Of a DNA stretch of 64,000 nt, positions 10,300 through 22,033 are shown piece by piece. Source of the stretch: Yponomeuta sedellus (Eukaryota; Arthropoda; Insecta; Lepidoptera; Yponomeutidae). Numbering within the stretch: the first letter of the stretch is position 1; the number at the start of each line of letters is the position of its first letter. The notes under the pieces were generated by a model. The model did not search any database. It was not told where the DNA came from and saw only the letters and a list, made by a program, of their open reading frames with translations. A program made the translations under genes and the position numbers. The DNA lies in assembly GCA_934045075.1 (NCBI GenBank), contig OW203730.1:5964785-6028784 (forward strand), given 5' to 3'.

Positions 10300-13200
10300 T
10301 TCTCTTTATCTCTTACGCCTTTTTGTGTTATCGCTTACCGAAACCGTGGGAAATGCATGTCAGGTAAAGCTGACTTTGATCCCTTTCCCTCTCGTGAAAG
10401 AATTTCCATGTTACGGTAAAAGCTGCTGGCACAAAGGGCAGGGAGGTAGAAGGTCGAGTTCTGACTGAGCCGAGGGTGAGATTAGATTAGAGCTCTTTAC
10501 TTTTTTTCTTTACTTAGCCTCTATGTTTGTATCCCACTGCTGGGCAAAGACAATAATTCAAAAAAATATGAAGCTGAAATAAAAACGCATTCGGAGATTA
10601 AGCTTCAAGGAATACAAGAAAAATACTCAAAGATTTTTCTGTAGTTTTACTATAGAGAAAATTTAAAAATTGCACAATAAAAAAAAGCCGGCACAGCGGC
10701 TCTACAGCGTGGTATCTACGTCTTTGAGTTTGTCACCCAAAAAAAAAGTAAAATATCAATTGTCAACACAGAACAATTAAATCAATAGAAGAAACGATGG
10801 TCACGTGACAGCGTACATGCCTAATTGTCAAAACGATACCTTGATGCCCTGAGTAAGAGTCCAAATTAAGATGGTATTTTAACTTACAATAGTGGCAACA
10901 CACTGAATGTTTTCAAATTTAGTCGGGTTATCGCAAGTGTAAAATCTGTGAAGACGTCGTCGGATTCTTTTAGAAAATTGAAATAACTAAAACATTTTGG
11001 TGCAAACAACTTACCCTGGGATATTGTACGATAAATGCACAATGAGGTGAAAAGTGCGTGGTTGCGGCAGGTCATATAAGAAACAAAGAAAACGCAGTTT
11101 ATAATATGAACTTCCAAAGGTGAGTACCTAAAACCTATATTTTCTCGCGTAAAAGGACCGAGGAATGAAATATCACTTTGAAAATAAACTTCCTAACGAC
11201 TCGGTAACCAAAATTACCGTAATTGTAGCTTCTAGAACCCTTCTACGCCCTAAAATTAGGAAAATAAACCAATCCATTTGTAGGTTGTACTAGTGATGAC
11301 AAAAGCATGGTCGATGAAAATTCGCCATAGTAGTAGTATAGTCGATACTTGTTCATTACTCCTTCTTAGTACTTAATCCATTGTTTATTCTTGTTCAAGT
11401 TTTCCCAAATTGATATATGGACGCAATAGCATGCTAAAACGCAGAAATAAGAAGCAGGACAGAAACGACTGTAAACTGCGCACAAGGCACTTTAGACCCG
11501 AGTGATTTGAACGAAGAAACTTATTGTGAACACGCCTGAAGGAAGATGTGGTGCCCACCTTACTCCAGTAAAAATTGAAGTAATGGTAAGAAAGTTAAAC
11601 ATTTGTTACATAATATTTATCGCTACCTTTTCATATACACTTATGACATGTTTTTACAAAATAGGATGCTCCCAGGAGTTTATTTTGATTTCAAGCATAA
11701 CGAGAATAACTATGAAAGTTTACAAAATATTTTTTTCACCATACTTCCTTAGTAGTCTTCTACATCCAGACAGTGTACCAAGCACCACAGCGTCCGAGTG
11801 GTGCCTTTATCCATTTAATAATTTATCTTTATTTCAGTATTTCTAAATCATATTAAATAAACAGTGTGATGTGAGAATTGATAATATAAAAAAACAGGCC
11901 CTAAATTCCCACATCACGATGTTGCTTATATTAAGACTTCTACGAGTAAAAAATTGGTTTTCTAAACCCCATCAGCTGTTTTATGTTTGTCCTGAATTTA
12001 AATCGTACCCAACAATAATACTACCATAAACTTTCCCACAAAAAAACCATCTCTCCAACAGTGTAAATCATAGATAGATGGATTAAGAAAGGTTGAAAGG
12101 TAAAAATAAAATGTTAAATGAATGAACATCAAAGCTGTTAGTTTCACAATTAATAAATTGTGTGGTGATCACCTTATTGCAAAAAATATCTGACACATAG
12201 ATGCAAATTGTACCTTACTTCAAAGTATGTAATTACTTATCAGGATCAGTCAATAATGGAATATTTTATTATTTAAGTAGCTCTCTTTTGTAGGTATGCC
12301 TTTATTAAGTTTCTTTTTGTTTTCAGGTCAGTACTGAACATGGGAACTGAGCAAAAATGTCTGTTATCTGCCAATGCCACGGTCATATTCTTCTTTCTTG
12401 ATCAAATTTACTGAAGACTGACGTAGTATAGTCATCCGTTCGAAAATTCCTTCGTTGATGACCAGCCCTATCTATTGTCTAAAATATGTCAACGAAACTT
12501 ATTTAAATATCAGCATTCCTCACATGACACATTAAATTACTGCGTGCATCGAATTACTGAATTATTACTTGCAATATAATATTGTGATTATTAAATAAGG
12601 TTTGCTGGCAACTTTTAGCGACAGATTGCGGCCGAAGATGGATTTACCTAATCAATATTAGCAATAGTATTTTCCTTTTCGAATTTTATTGCAAGATAAA
12701 CATGAGTATTAAGTTTTGATAACTTTTTCAATTAACTTATATATAATACAAGGTCCTAGCTCGATCTGTATGTTAACTAAATGTGAGGAAGAACGTAACG
12801 TCAATCTAATACGTCGTCACGGATTTTTTTCTGAAGCATAGGCCTTCAGCAAGAAATTCGAGACAGAGTATTATGTTGAAGTTGACGAATATAATTATAA
12901 ATAAACAATTTTGTGTGAAAAAGTGTCGCTTTTTAAATTATTGTTACTTTTTTTGATAAAACATGATTGAAAACTTGTATACAATACAATTTATTTTAAT
13001 TTATTACATTGTTTAAGATAAGAACATTATTTATTGTACACCAGGAAAAAAACAAACAAAACATAATTACAAAGATACATTACAATTAATTCAAGAGTCT
13101 TCATTTTTCAACGTTTTTATCGACATCGATGGTGAGTTAGGCCCATCCCTAGTCGGTAGCGTTTGACAGTAGGGCATGTACGCACCTTGAAATCGGTGCA

Positions 13201-13560
13201 TTGATAAACGTAGTGCCATCTCTTTTTTTCTTATGGAAGGTTGGTTAGCGAAAGCAGGACAGCATTACTGTCAAAGGTTTCTGCTAAGTTACTGCTACCC
13301 CTTGATTGTCAACAACTTTTAGTCTGTGGTGTGTCAAATCCAATCGAATTGAATGACAAGTTTTTTTTTTCAAGTAAAGTACAGGCAAAGATTATGTTTT
13401 ATGTTGTCTTCTAGCCTTGCGGCTCTAAAAATTTATTTTAAAACTTAAAAATAACTATTATAAAGAAAAAAATACGTGTCCCCTATTTTTCTGTTTTATT
13501 CTCGAAAAAGCAATAAAATCATAGGACTTTATTTTTGCACTGTTATCCATTCAGTACAGA
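10300..13560. other. Unassigned AT-rich DNA
   Basis: Only short frames are present and no splice-flanked coding segment or clear repeat was found, apart from a family-D-like scrap near 10520-10550 (cccactgctgggcaaagaca). Homopolymer T and A runs are common. Confidence 0.4.
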
Positions 13561-13569
13561 GCAGTGCTA

Positions 13570-13925
13570 TTCACTAGCCCCGTTCGCTAGTGAGTTCGAT
13601 CGAATTCGTATTCAGTAATATAAGCTACCCCAGCGCTACGGCGGTGAAGTGAACTAGTTGTGCAGGTGGGATATTGACCCTTATTTCTATGAAGTTACGT
13701 TTAAAACAAAGGGAGTTCGAATCTCGACTTTATTACATCTGTCAAATAACCCTTTCGCGGACAACGGCATAATAATTACTAAAATATTTTTTGCCGAGGG
13801 TAGTAAATGCTTTCAAAAAGAGCCTGTTACCTCAGTCATCCGAGACCACGGCACCTGGAAAAGTGCCAAAACGTCGGAAAAATGTAATAAACGAGTAAAA
13901 TCCGTATAACAACAGTTTTGATTAA
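13570..13925. repeat. Repeat fragments, including a relative of the 3810 MITE
   Basis: 13790-13925 contains gtaaatgctttcaaaaag, acctcagtcatccgagacc and cggaaaaatgtaataaacg, matching the inner block and right arm of the element at 3810-4154. 13590-13650 (gagttcgatcgaattcg, agcgctacggcggtgaa) shares motifs with 20765-20945. Confidence 0.5.
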
Positions 13926-14369
13926 AATATGATCTTTTTTTAAAAAATATTTGTAAATTAACAGGTAGTTAGAGTGCTTTAATTTTCGCTCTCAGCACCG
14001 CTCGCAAACTCTAGGATTTATGCAAATTCAATCGAAAAATTTTACTGACTTTCACTATTCCTCCTTCTTCGTTAGTCTTTTTTTGAAGTCGATTTATCTA
14101 ATTTTGCATTTTCACCTTATGCAAGTTATTATTTGGGGATATTAACCCCATACTATCGGTAAAGGCGAAAATATTATCAATATTAAGCATTGATAATACT
14201 ACTATAATAAGGCCGCCAATTGTAGTGTACTATATTATTATTTAAGTCTCTTATGTAATTCTTGGTGAACATGGGATAAAGAATATTCTGTCAATTTCTA
14301 TATAATATTGCATACATGTCAATGTTTTTCAAGTAGTTTAGATGACTGTTAGTACTCAATTAGACAATA

Positions 14370-14510
14370 ATGGCTGAATGGAATTACATGAATCTTGACA
14401 GATAGACAAAGTTCTGAATTGAGACAAAGGCTACTTGATATCCCGCCAACGCGGTCTGAACTAATTCCGCGCAGACGAAGTCGCGGGCATCAGCTAATTT
14501 ACCATATTGG
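14370..14510 (+). repeat. Family-F repeat, partial
   Basis: Contains atcttgacagatagacaaag, cttgatatcccgcc and gcagacgaagtcgcgggc, ending agctaattt. Confidence 0.5.
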
Positions 14511-15075
14511 CATTGGCAAGAAGTTCGTGTACCCATGAAAGGGTTAATTCGATCGTGAGCTCACATCACCATTCACATCACACTCACTTGTGCGTGACGT
14601 TTAATTCGTATTCAGAAGCAAAATACCCACAAGTGATGTTGCCATGGGATACCTATTAGGGATGGAACACCAATGTTTGTCAGTCGAAAAGTCACATGTC
14701 ACATTATTATTTTGTTCAGCTTAATTAGCTAAACGCTCCCAAAATATTTCTTACAAATAAATCGTTCTGCTTCATTTTTATAAAGTCTAAGCTATTTCGA
14801 GTTTACGTCTTATGTAAGAGTGGAAAAAATATCTTATATTGTTCACCTAAGAGTACCCACCGGCGAAGATTTCTTCTTCTACAAATAAACAAAGGTAACC
14901 GCAAAAATGTATTTTAAATATTTACCAAGATTGGCTTAAATTTATCACACATATGGATGATTAATCAATTGTGTAGGTAGTACAAAATGCTTGAAATACG
15001 TTGTAACAAATTTTACATTGCGTGTCATATAACCTTCCCTGCTTAAAAAAATCACGAAATTTTATTCCAGTCAAT

Positions 15076-15453
15076 CAACTATTTGAAGGCTCCTGACACC
15101 AACATACTCAGGTGCTCCATCAGAAGTAATGATCGCTATTGAGATAATATGTGCGGAAATGTATTTGGGACAATATGGCATGGTTAGCTCTACATTAATT
15201 TTGCACGATCTACATAAAGGGGATCTGAGAAAACCACAAAATCTGCAACGGTTGTTTCTTTATTTGGACACCTCTCTGGAGATCACGAATCCCAGACCAA
15301 TATTCGTCTACCTAAGGACGAAATCAAAAACTTTGGCCAAGATTTTGAAACCTTTTATGAAAGAAACAGAAGGGATATTTAAAAAAAAACATAAGGTTAG
15401 TACTCGTAGTAACGAAGAACCTCGCCTCAGCAAACGTGATTTGGTACATTAAT
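15076..15453 (+). pseudogene. Degraded CRAL-TRIO-domain (alpha-tocopherol-transfer-like) fragment
   Basis: A frame open to 15452 contains stretches resembling the lipid-binding half of insect CRAL-TRIO proteins. IIAEM-like hydrophobic sequence (EIICAEMYLGQYGMVS) leads into LHDLHKGDL, where the family has its D-x-x-G/N turn. RPIFVYLRTKSKTLAKILKPF then matches the I-H-x-x-N-x-P..KPF strand-helix. Just upstream, LKAPDTN sits in a different frame, as expected for L-x-D-P-D-T shifted by one base. The usual L-P-x-E-Y-G-G end is missing. CRAL-TRIO proteins carry small hydrophobic molecules such as retinal or tocopherol. The match is from memory of the family pattern and is tentative; an unrelated frame is possible. 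Confidence 0.35.
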
Positions 15454-15548
15454 TCTTGACCCTGCCATCAAAATGACATCTTGCAATCAAGATGAAACTA
15501 GTAGAAATACTAGTTTCCTATTGATATTAAAGTAATAACATTCTTAGA

Positions 15549-15628
15549 TTTTAAAAACCTATTTAGAGGCTAAAAATTCCACCCATGCCGGGATTCGAAC
15601 CCGCGACCTCTGGCTATGCATGCCAAAT
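15549..15628 (-). mobile_element. SINE-A fragment
   Basis: Holds aacctatttagaggctaaaa, the box-B region (gggattcgaacccgcga) and cctctggctat, then breaks off. Confidence 0.7.
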
Positions 15629-15629
15629 T

Positions 15630-16500
15630 GTTTTTAGATTGTTCTACAAATGTTTTTATTTTAATGATGAGTCCTTGATGTTGTATTGGTAAACACATTT
15701 TGCGCTATAAATAAATGGTAGTTATCTTATCATCCATAAATCTTTTCCAGACTCCTGATGCCGACTGAAATATTTCAAGGATTGCTACTTCATTGAGAGA
15801 TGTCTCACATGACAGCCATGTGTTTAGCAAAAACCCTTTAAGGCACCATCTCATCAATGTGCTGAGCTCTGGAAAGAGCGAGGCCTCACTGGGTAAACAA
15901 TTAGCTAAATCTATTGCAATTTAGATATTTTAACAGCCTATACTTTTATTGTACTACTTTTGAATTAAATCTGTATTTTCTAGGTGACTCACGCTATACT
16001 CCGAGAGAGCATAGATAATGACAACTCTGGTTGAGGATACTCCAGCCCTCGGTAGAAGAATTAAACTAAAAAGCAATGCATAGCATGTAACAGTTCTTGA
16101 TGACCCCCAAGGAATGGTCCCCACCATTCCCTAGATGTTAATAATCGAGAATTACAAAAAGAAATGCAGATTGTGCATCATCTCGAGATATATAAAAATA
16201 ACGAAACATTGTTTTTAATCTGTTTTAGCAAAATGGTATTTTAGACCATACTCCATTAATCTAGACGGTGAATTTTAAAAATAATTATTAAGTTACTGTT
16301 ACTTTAGAAATGCCACATATTTTTACACGAAATATCTGGAAGATTTATTTAAATTGATTGATTTAAATTTGAAATAAATATTTTTCATGTAAATAAACAA
16401 TAAAAAATGTAGTTTGTACATTTATTAAATAAAACGAATTGATTATGGATTCAAATTAATTTTTTAAGTCACCAACATTATACTCATTAATTACCTGCAA
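15630..16500. other. Unassigned AT-rich DNA
   Basis: No gene is supported. One possible spliced pair of short frames lies at 15790-16015 and is discussed as a finding. Confidence 0.35.
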
Positions 16501-16507
16501 CAAGCAA

Positions 16508-16589
16508 GGATTTAATGACTATTAATGTACTGTGGATTGTACCTACGTAGGTAGGTACAATCCACAGTACATTAATAGTCATTAAATCC
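16508..16589. repeat. Perfect 39-bp inverted repeat (hairpin)
   Basis: The left arm 16508-16546 (starting ggatttaatgactatt) and the right arm 16551-16589 are exact reverse complements around a 4-nt spacer, gtag. It resembles a minimal foldback element. Confidence 0.9.
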
Positions 16590-17054
16590 ACACTGCATGT
16601 CGACCTTTACACGTATCATTCTGTACAGTTGGGTACAAATCGAAAATAGGTAGTACCTATATGGTAACACTATTATATGCCAATGAGAAAATTCTAATTT
16701 GGGCACAACCTCTATGATCTGAGGGCACAACTCTGTATTATAAGACCACCACCAACATGATACATTTTTGTTATTTATTTGGTCAAAGTAGTTTGTTATA
16801 AGTGTCATCTACAAAACAACATTTAAAATCATTACCATTATTTTATTATGCTAATGCATAGAAATATTTAAACTATTAAGTGCCAATTCTTCTTTACTTG
16901 CTACTAGATTGAATTGTAAGCCAAGGTCGATAACACTATCAGGCATCAAAAGTTATAATTCATTCTAGTAAAAGAACTAGTTTTAGCATAACGAAATAAA
17001 CTAATTTAAAAACGTCTCTTTAAATATGAAACTATAAAAATATAGCTTAATATT

Positions 17055-17245
17055 TGACCCCCGAAAACCTCTTGACGACCATGCAAAAGGTCTCGGGTTC
17101 GAATCCCGGCTGGATACAAAAGGGTCTTGGATGTTTACATGTTTGTGATATCGTTGTTTCTGGTTCCCACGACACAGGGTATCCGAGTGTGGGATCAGAA
17201 GCAGTGTATCTCCCTATATGTAAATGTTATGCTAACCCATTATGA
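17055..17245 (+). mobile_element. SINE-C
   Basis: A tRNA-like head with box B (cgggttcgaatcccggc) precedes a body with gggtcttggatgtttac, ttctggttcccacgacac and tgggatcagaagca. The reverse copy at 47445-47655 has the same order, and a tail scrap is at 60000-60065. Confidence 0.75.
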
Positions 17246-17530
17246 CCTGAATTATTTTAGAGGCATAAAAAATTGTAATTTTCACATACATTGCTTTTGA
17301 CGGCTCCCTTAGCTATTTGTAATAATTATTTATTTTATATATCTTTTACTTTGTGAAAAAACAATGGGTGCCATATGGCACCGATCGGCAAATACGTAAG
17401 CAAAAATCCCTCTATTAGACATATATTAGCTTTTTATTAGCGAACTATTTTTATAATCTATTTGTAAAATCATGAAGATTTTAAGTAATGTATGAATTAA
17501 TAAATAAAAACAGCATTTGAGTAATTTATG

Positions 17531-18295
17531 TTAAAGGCATTTATGTACTAGTATACACACTTTTTTAGTTTTGAATGCGGACGTGAAATTGATAATTGAT
17601 TGGAATTGATAACAGGATGCACAGAGCCCTACATCACATTTATTGCATTGCAGTCTTGTCTGTCTCTTGCACATCTCCAAAGCACATTTGCGACGAAATT
17701 CGCTGGGAACTAAGAAGTGATTCCGTAATGATCCGACAGTATAGGAATTGCGATAAATGCTTTCAATTCTTCGGTGGATATTTTCGGTTCGGCGCAATTC
17801 AAAAAAGTTGCATACTTTTGCGGCTGGTTTGCTAAAAGGTTGTAGACACACAATCCAAAATATTAGTCCAGAAATTCAGTAGAAGACTTCCCTCGAAGGA
17901 AACTAAAATTTGCTTCGGGAAACATGGGTGGCTCCCGAAATAAATCAACGCAACGTCCGAGTAGATCCGGCTTCAGGTTGTATATTTGGTACCACCCGTA
18001 CATTTTTGCGTTTTGTTATCGTGATTGGTGTGTTGACAGAGGTGAAGACCCTTATACCACTTCACACCCAGCGTTGAATTGTCGACCTGTCACATCATTA
18101 CAAAACCACCCCTTCTTCGTCGCCCGAATCTTGATCAGAGTCGATTGCGGGTTCTGAAGGTTCAATGTATAGCAACTGCGGCTCAAATTCCTTATCTTCT
18201 AGCAGGGCTAGTACCTCATGGAGTGTATAACCCCTATCAAGACAAAAAAAAAACACTGTTAACCTACACAAAAACCAAACATAAACATTGCACAC
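17531..18295 (-). pseudogene. piggyBac-like transposase remnant with central deletion
   Basis: The N-terminal part (18295 down to 18098) reads RGYTLHEVLALLED, then the acidic IEPSEPAIDSDQDSGDEE typical of piggyBac-like transposases. It continues with stops into RCVDLFREPPMFPEANFSF, the entry into the catalytic domain. The frame at 17851-17531 then gives LRNHFLVPSEFRRKCALEM and a Cys-rich tail, CKRQTRLQCNKCDVGLCASC. That is the C-terminal zinc-binding domain of the family. Everything between, including the catalytic aspartates, is missing, so the copy cannot encode an active enzyme. The palindrome gggtgccatatggcacc at about 17368 may be subterminal sequence. Confidence 0.72.
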
Positions 18296-18504
18296 ATTAT
18301 TGGAATATACTACTTATCGGCCTAGGGCATCACCCGTAAATTTTGAGGTACGATAAAACAAACACGTAAACAAAACTAAATTATATTACAATATAATCTA
18401 GTCACACATGTATACAGGAATAAAACAAATTGCGTTCAAGTTATAGATTTCACGAAATATAAAAATTATGGCCCACTTAGGTACTTGAGATTGCAACACA
18501 TGAT

Positions 18505-18668
18505 TATACTATTTTTATTTTTAATGCCCGTGCTAAGGACGAATTTAAAAACCTATTTAGAGGCTAAAAATTTCACCCATGTCGTGACTTGAACCCGCGA
18601 CCTCTGGCTAACCACGTCAGCGCTCTCCCAACTGAGCTAATGGGCAACTACCCGGCATCACTATTTTT
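18505..18668 (-). mobile_element. SINE-A
   Basis: The terminal gattatactatttttat on the plus strand is followed by the tail (cccgtgctaaggac), the tRNA-like region (cttgaacccgcgacctctgg, ccaactgagctaatgggc) and ggcatcact, where the head is lost. Confidence 0.8.
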
Positions 18669-18829
18669 TTTTTCTTACATTAACTTCTGTGGTTATTTCA
18701 CGCAAATATATACAATAATATACTTAAATAAAATACAATTTATACTGATATTTCCAACCAGATTTTACACTATTTAATCCGGTACGATAGCAGTTATGAC
18801 TACCATACCTCAGCTCTCTTAGCGTTGCA

Positions 18830-19140
18830 TGCCGCTCACACCGGGTACCGGCAGAATACCAGCGCTGTAGTTCTTTCTGAACTTTCAGCACATGCTGAGT
18901 CGTAGCCCATTCACATTTGCCACACCTACGTTGATCACTTCCAGTCCAGTAGGTACATTGCCCAGGTACACTACAGTACCGTGTATGCCTTATTTTCTGT
19001 GTTTTTTTGCGTTCTATTTATGCTACTTTTTTGTTATTGCTTTGTTCGTGTTGTGACTTGTATTTGGTTTTGTATTGCTTTGCTTTGTATACGTGTGTGT
19101 GTCTTATGTGAATAAATGTTGTATCTATATATCTATCTAA
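18830..19140 (+). mobile_element. Probable LINE 3' end
   Basis: A GC-richer part (catgccgctcacaccgg) leads into a T-rich 3' region that ends gtgaataaatgttgtatc followed by (tatc)n. A poly-A signal before a simple-repeat tail is typical of non-LTR elements. The family is not identified. Confidence 0.4.
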
Positions 19141-19503
19141 AGTACAAAGTACTGCCAGAGGTCGTGGTTTTGTTTCTTTTTGGATTTCGCTGTACATTTG
19201 AACAAATACATGCCTCAGTATCAGTGTATTTACATCTTTGTCACCTAGCTGGTTTATCTAAACCTACTTCGTGATATCACAAACATAAGGCCACCCCGCT
19301 CGTAGCCTAGACGAACCGAATGATTGGAATCAATTACTTTGTATTAAGCTACAACAGGCGTAGTCAGGTGCTGGATGGGTGACCGTCTCGTGACTACCGC
19401 TTGTGATATTTTTTCCGAGCGCTTCCGTGCTTCGCAAGGCATGCTAAGGCGATGGCGCCGGCTATCGCGTAATGGAAGTCGTTAAGCCATATCAGAGGCT
19501 TTA

Positions 19504-19897
19504 GTTAGTTTATCCTGTTGTTTCCGCACTCAGCCTCATAGTTGGGCCGTTGCGAGATCACTCCAGTCAGCCAATCTTTTTTCAGAAAGCCAGCAGTGCA
19601 CCAGCACCAGCAGCTTTCCTGCTATCGATGTTCGTTGCACTTCCACGCTCTCACAGTGAATGGACACGTTGCGGGTCCTTCGTCTTCCTTGAGGCATCCT
19701 CGACATAACGGGATGTCGGTGAGTCCCATAGCGTGGAGGTGTTTATTCAGTGGTCAATGGAGCGTCATAAGTGCCACAGCTTTGCGCAGATCGCTGCATG
19801 TGAGGCGTTTCGATATTGTTAGCAGGGCCTCTCTGGTTTCTTTGCATTTTGTTTCCGTTTTCCATAGTTCAGCATGCTGGGTTTCTGTTTGCAACCT
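19504..19897 (-). pseudogene. LINE ORF2 C-terminal fragment
   Basis: On the minus strand it encodes HAMGLTDIPLCRGCLKEDEG, a zinc-binding H..C..C pattern that follows the RNase-H region in several non-LTR families. Stops and frameshifts break it. A similar downstream piece (gattggctagctggagtgac, tggcccaactatgaagctg) is at 37230-37325. It was inserted into the 5S SINE. Confidence 0.55.
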
Positions 19898-19932
19898 GAA
19901 TGTCAGAGGCCTTATGGGCAGCTTGATAACTT

Positions 19933-20110
19933 AGGGCTCATGCAGACGAACGGCACGTGCCAACTGCAAGCGTCGACGGATGGCGTCAACTGCCGTCAAC
20001 GGCATTCGACGGCAGTCGTTAGCGCGTCGACGGCAGCCGTCAACGTGTAAGCGGCAGCCGTTGACGTTTGTCGACGCTTGCAGTTGTCGCGTGCCACGAC
20101 CGCCATTTCG
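19933..20110. mobile_element. CpG-rich MITE-like insertion
   Basis: It starts agggctcatgcagacg and is packed with variants of gtcgacggcagccgt, both direct and inverted. The block gcaagcgtcgacg near 19966 pairs with cgtcgacgcttgc near 20070. No protein is encoded. Confidence 0.5.
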
Positions 20111-20235
20111 TGTTAAGGCCCGCCTCTGTCTTATAATCCTCCTGCAACCCAGACTTGGCCCCGTGGTGAAGTATGACCTAACCTTAAAAGACCCGTGCCC
20201 CAGCAGTGGGGACATACAAAGGGCGGATATCAAAA

Positions 20236-20290
20236 AAGGGCACGCCTGTATCCCAGAGGGGTGAGCAGATGCAGGGACTGCCAGTTGCTA
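20236..20290 (+). repeat. Family-G repeat
   Basis: Core cacgcctgtatcccagaggg, then gagcagatgcaggg. The same core is at 43530-43590 and 47342-47395, and reversed at 26165-26225 and 27670-27700. Confidence 0.55.
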
Positions 20291-20534
20291 TTATACGATC
20301 CTGGTTAATTACTTTCACTTCATCGCCATTCATTAGTCGTTGCATGCGAGACGGTTTTGGGTACTTTTTATCCTGCCCTTTGCTATCACGTCCCCTATTC
20401 GATAAATTAGGGGTCGAAGTATATTCGCCTGGAGCGTTCCTTATCGGTCATTCCACTCACATTCGCAATTCCACCCACATTATATTTATTGTTTCTTACT
20501 TCATAATAATTATTGTTCTTAAAATATACAGCAT

Positions 20535-20625
20535 ATGATATACATCCCACTGTAGAGCACAGGTCTTCTTTCAGAAAGAATATAGGCTTGATCACCACGC
20601 GTGCCCACCTCAGATATGCGAACAG
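20535..20625 (+). repeat. Family-D repeat fragment
   Basis: Contains cccactgtagagcacagg, tcttctttcagaaagaa, ggcttgatcacc and gcccacctcag. Confidence 0.5.
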
Positions 20626-20764
20626 CGAGTTAGTCAGGTTTCTTTACGATGTTATCTATCATTCACAGTAAGCGAGTGGTATTTCTACTTTAACTTCACA
20701 AATGTGCCTAAGTTACAAACCATTACTATAATAATACTGGTTTCAACAAAAAAATATGAGTTAT

Positions 20765-20950
20765 CTTCTACATTATGGGATTCGATCGTGAGTTCACTTA
20801 TAGGAGAGTAACTTTTGATTTTGACAGATGTAATCGAACTCATGTGCGAGTTCATGATCGAAGTGAGCTGCGAATCGAACCTTCAGAATACCATTTTCAT
20901 TGACATTTGTAGTTCTCTTCACCGCCGTAGCGCCAGTGTAGAATTAAGTC
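20765..20950. repeat. Repeat with gattcgatcgtgagttcac motif
   Basis: Motifs gagttcatgatcgaagtg and caccgccgtagcgccag recur in part at 13570-13650 and 14545-14640. The type is not identified. Confidence 0.35.
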
Positions 20951-21103
20951 TTGATTTAAAAGCAAACTATTCGTTTGTGTGTGTGTGAAGTGTGACCAGA
21001 TGCTGGCCGGAAAATATTGCCAAAGTTTGGAAAAACTGGGTCTAACCATGACGGAGTAAAAATATGAAAAAAATACCTTCTATGCGTAAGTACGTTCATA
21101 TAA

Positions 21104-21165
21104 CACTTTCTATTTAACATGACATCGAGTGCAAATTACTGTGATTTCATGTTAAATAGAAAGTG
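21104..21165. repeat. Perfect 19-bp inverted repeat with 24-nt loop
   Basis: cactttctatttaacatga (21104-21122) and its exact reverse complement (21147-21165). It is either a tiny foldback element or a hairpin-forming intronic sequence. Confidence 0.85.
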
Positions 21166-22033
21166 ATTTTATCTGTAAATAGAAAAAAAAATAAAGAAAC
21201 GGTAAAGTCTACTTGAAAACACACTCAGTGTTTGCGTGCTAACTACCCAAATTATGTAGATGTCATATTTAAACGCTCCGAAACGCTAAAATATAAAAAG
21301 AAACAAAAGAGCCAAGAAACGTAATTTTTAAGATTTCTGTTTTTGATTTACTTATGGCGAAAGCATGTAACAAATTAATAATACAGTTCGGCTATGTGCG
21401 AAATTCCCCACTAAATAGTTTACTGAAATAAAAAAAACGCAGAATAGATTAATACGTCCCTCTTTGTATTCGAGTCTGACTCTCGCTTTGCTAGATTTTA
21501 TCTATATTATCTGCCGTGTGTTTTTTTTATTATTATATTATAGAACTTTATAACATATTGTAAGAAGGCGAACATAGAGAAGCTGTTAATAGTGACTTAT
21601 ACAATGTTCTCTTTACAGTTCCATCGACGATTTGAAATTGTAATATAGGCTTCAACCATGAAGTTAATTGCGTATTTTGTTATATGAATGATTCGTAAAT
21701 GAGTCAGTCAACTTGTTTAATGAATCATTTACAAAATAAAAAGGAGTAAGACGTCATGATTGTGTAACATCAAAGAGTGGACCGTCGTTAAAACCGCGGA
21801 AGAGCTATTCAGAATTGCACGGAACAGAGAACGCTGTAAAGAGCTGACTACCAACCTTAAGTAATGGAGAAGCACTTTAAGTAGAAGAAGAAAATCCACG
21901 GCAGCTAAACCCGTTCACCAAATACTTGCTAATGTATGTTAATATGACGCACATATAAAGCGTCTAATAAACAATGTTACTAACGGTGTGATATTAGTAG
22001 CTTGTCGATCACACGCAAAATACTAAAGATAAT

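Larger units (their letters stand above)
19300..20230 (+). mobile_element. 5S-derived SINE split by two insertions
   Basis: The SINE head (19303-19503) has gattggaatcaattac, ctggatgggtgaccgt and gcttcgcaaggca, then stops at tcagaggcttta. A 394-bp insert follows. A short SINE piece returns (about 19898-19932, tcagaggccttatgggc). A second insert (about 19933-20110) comes next, then the SINE 3' part from taaggcccgcc to acatacaaaggg. The order of pieces is collinear with the intact copy at 5340-5673. Confidence 0.75.

Noticed and set aside
19542..19934. A 130-codon plus-strand frame
   Set aside because: It is the opposite strand of a LINE ORF2 fragment inserted in a SINE.
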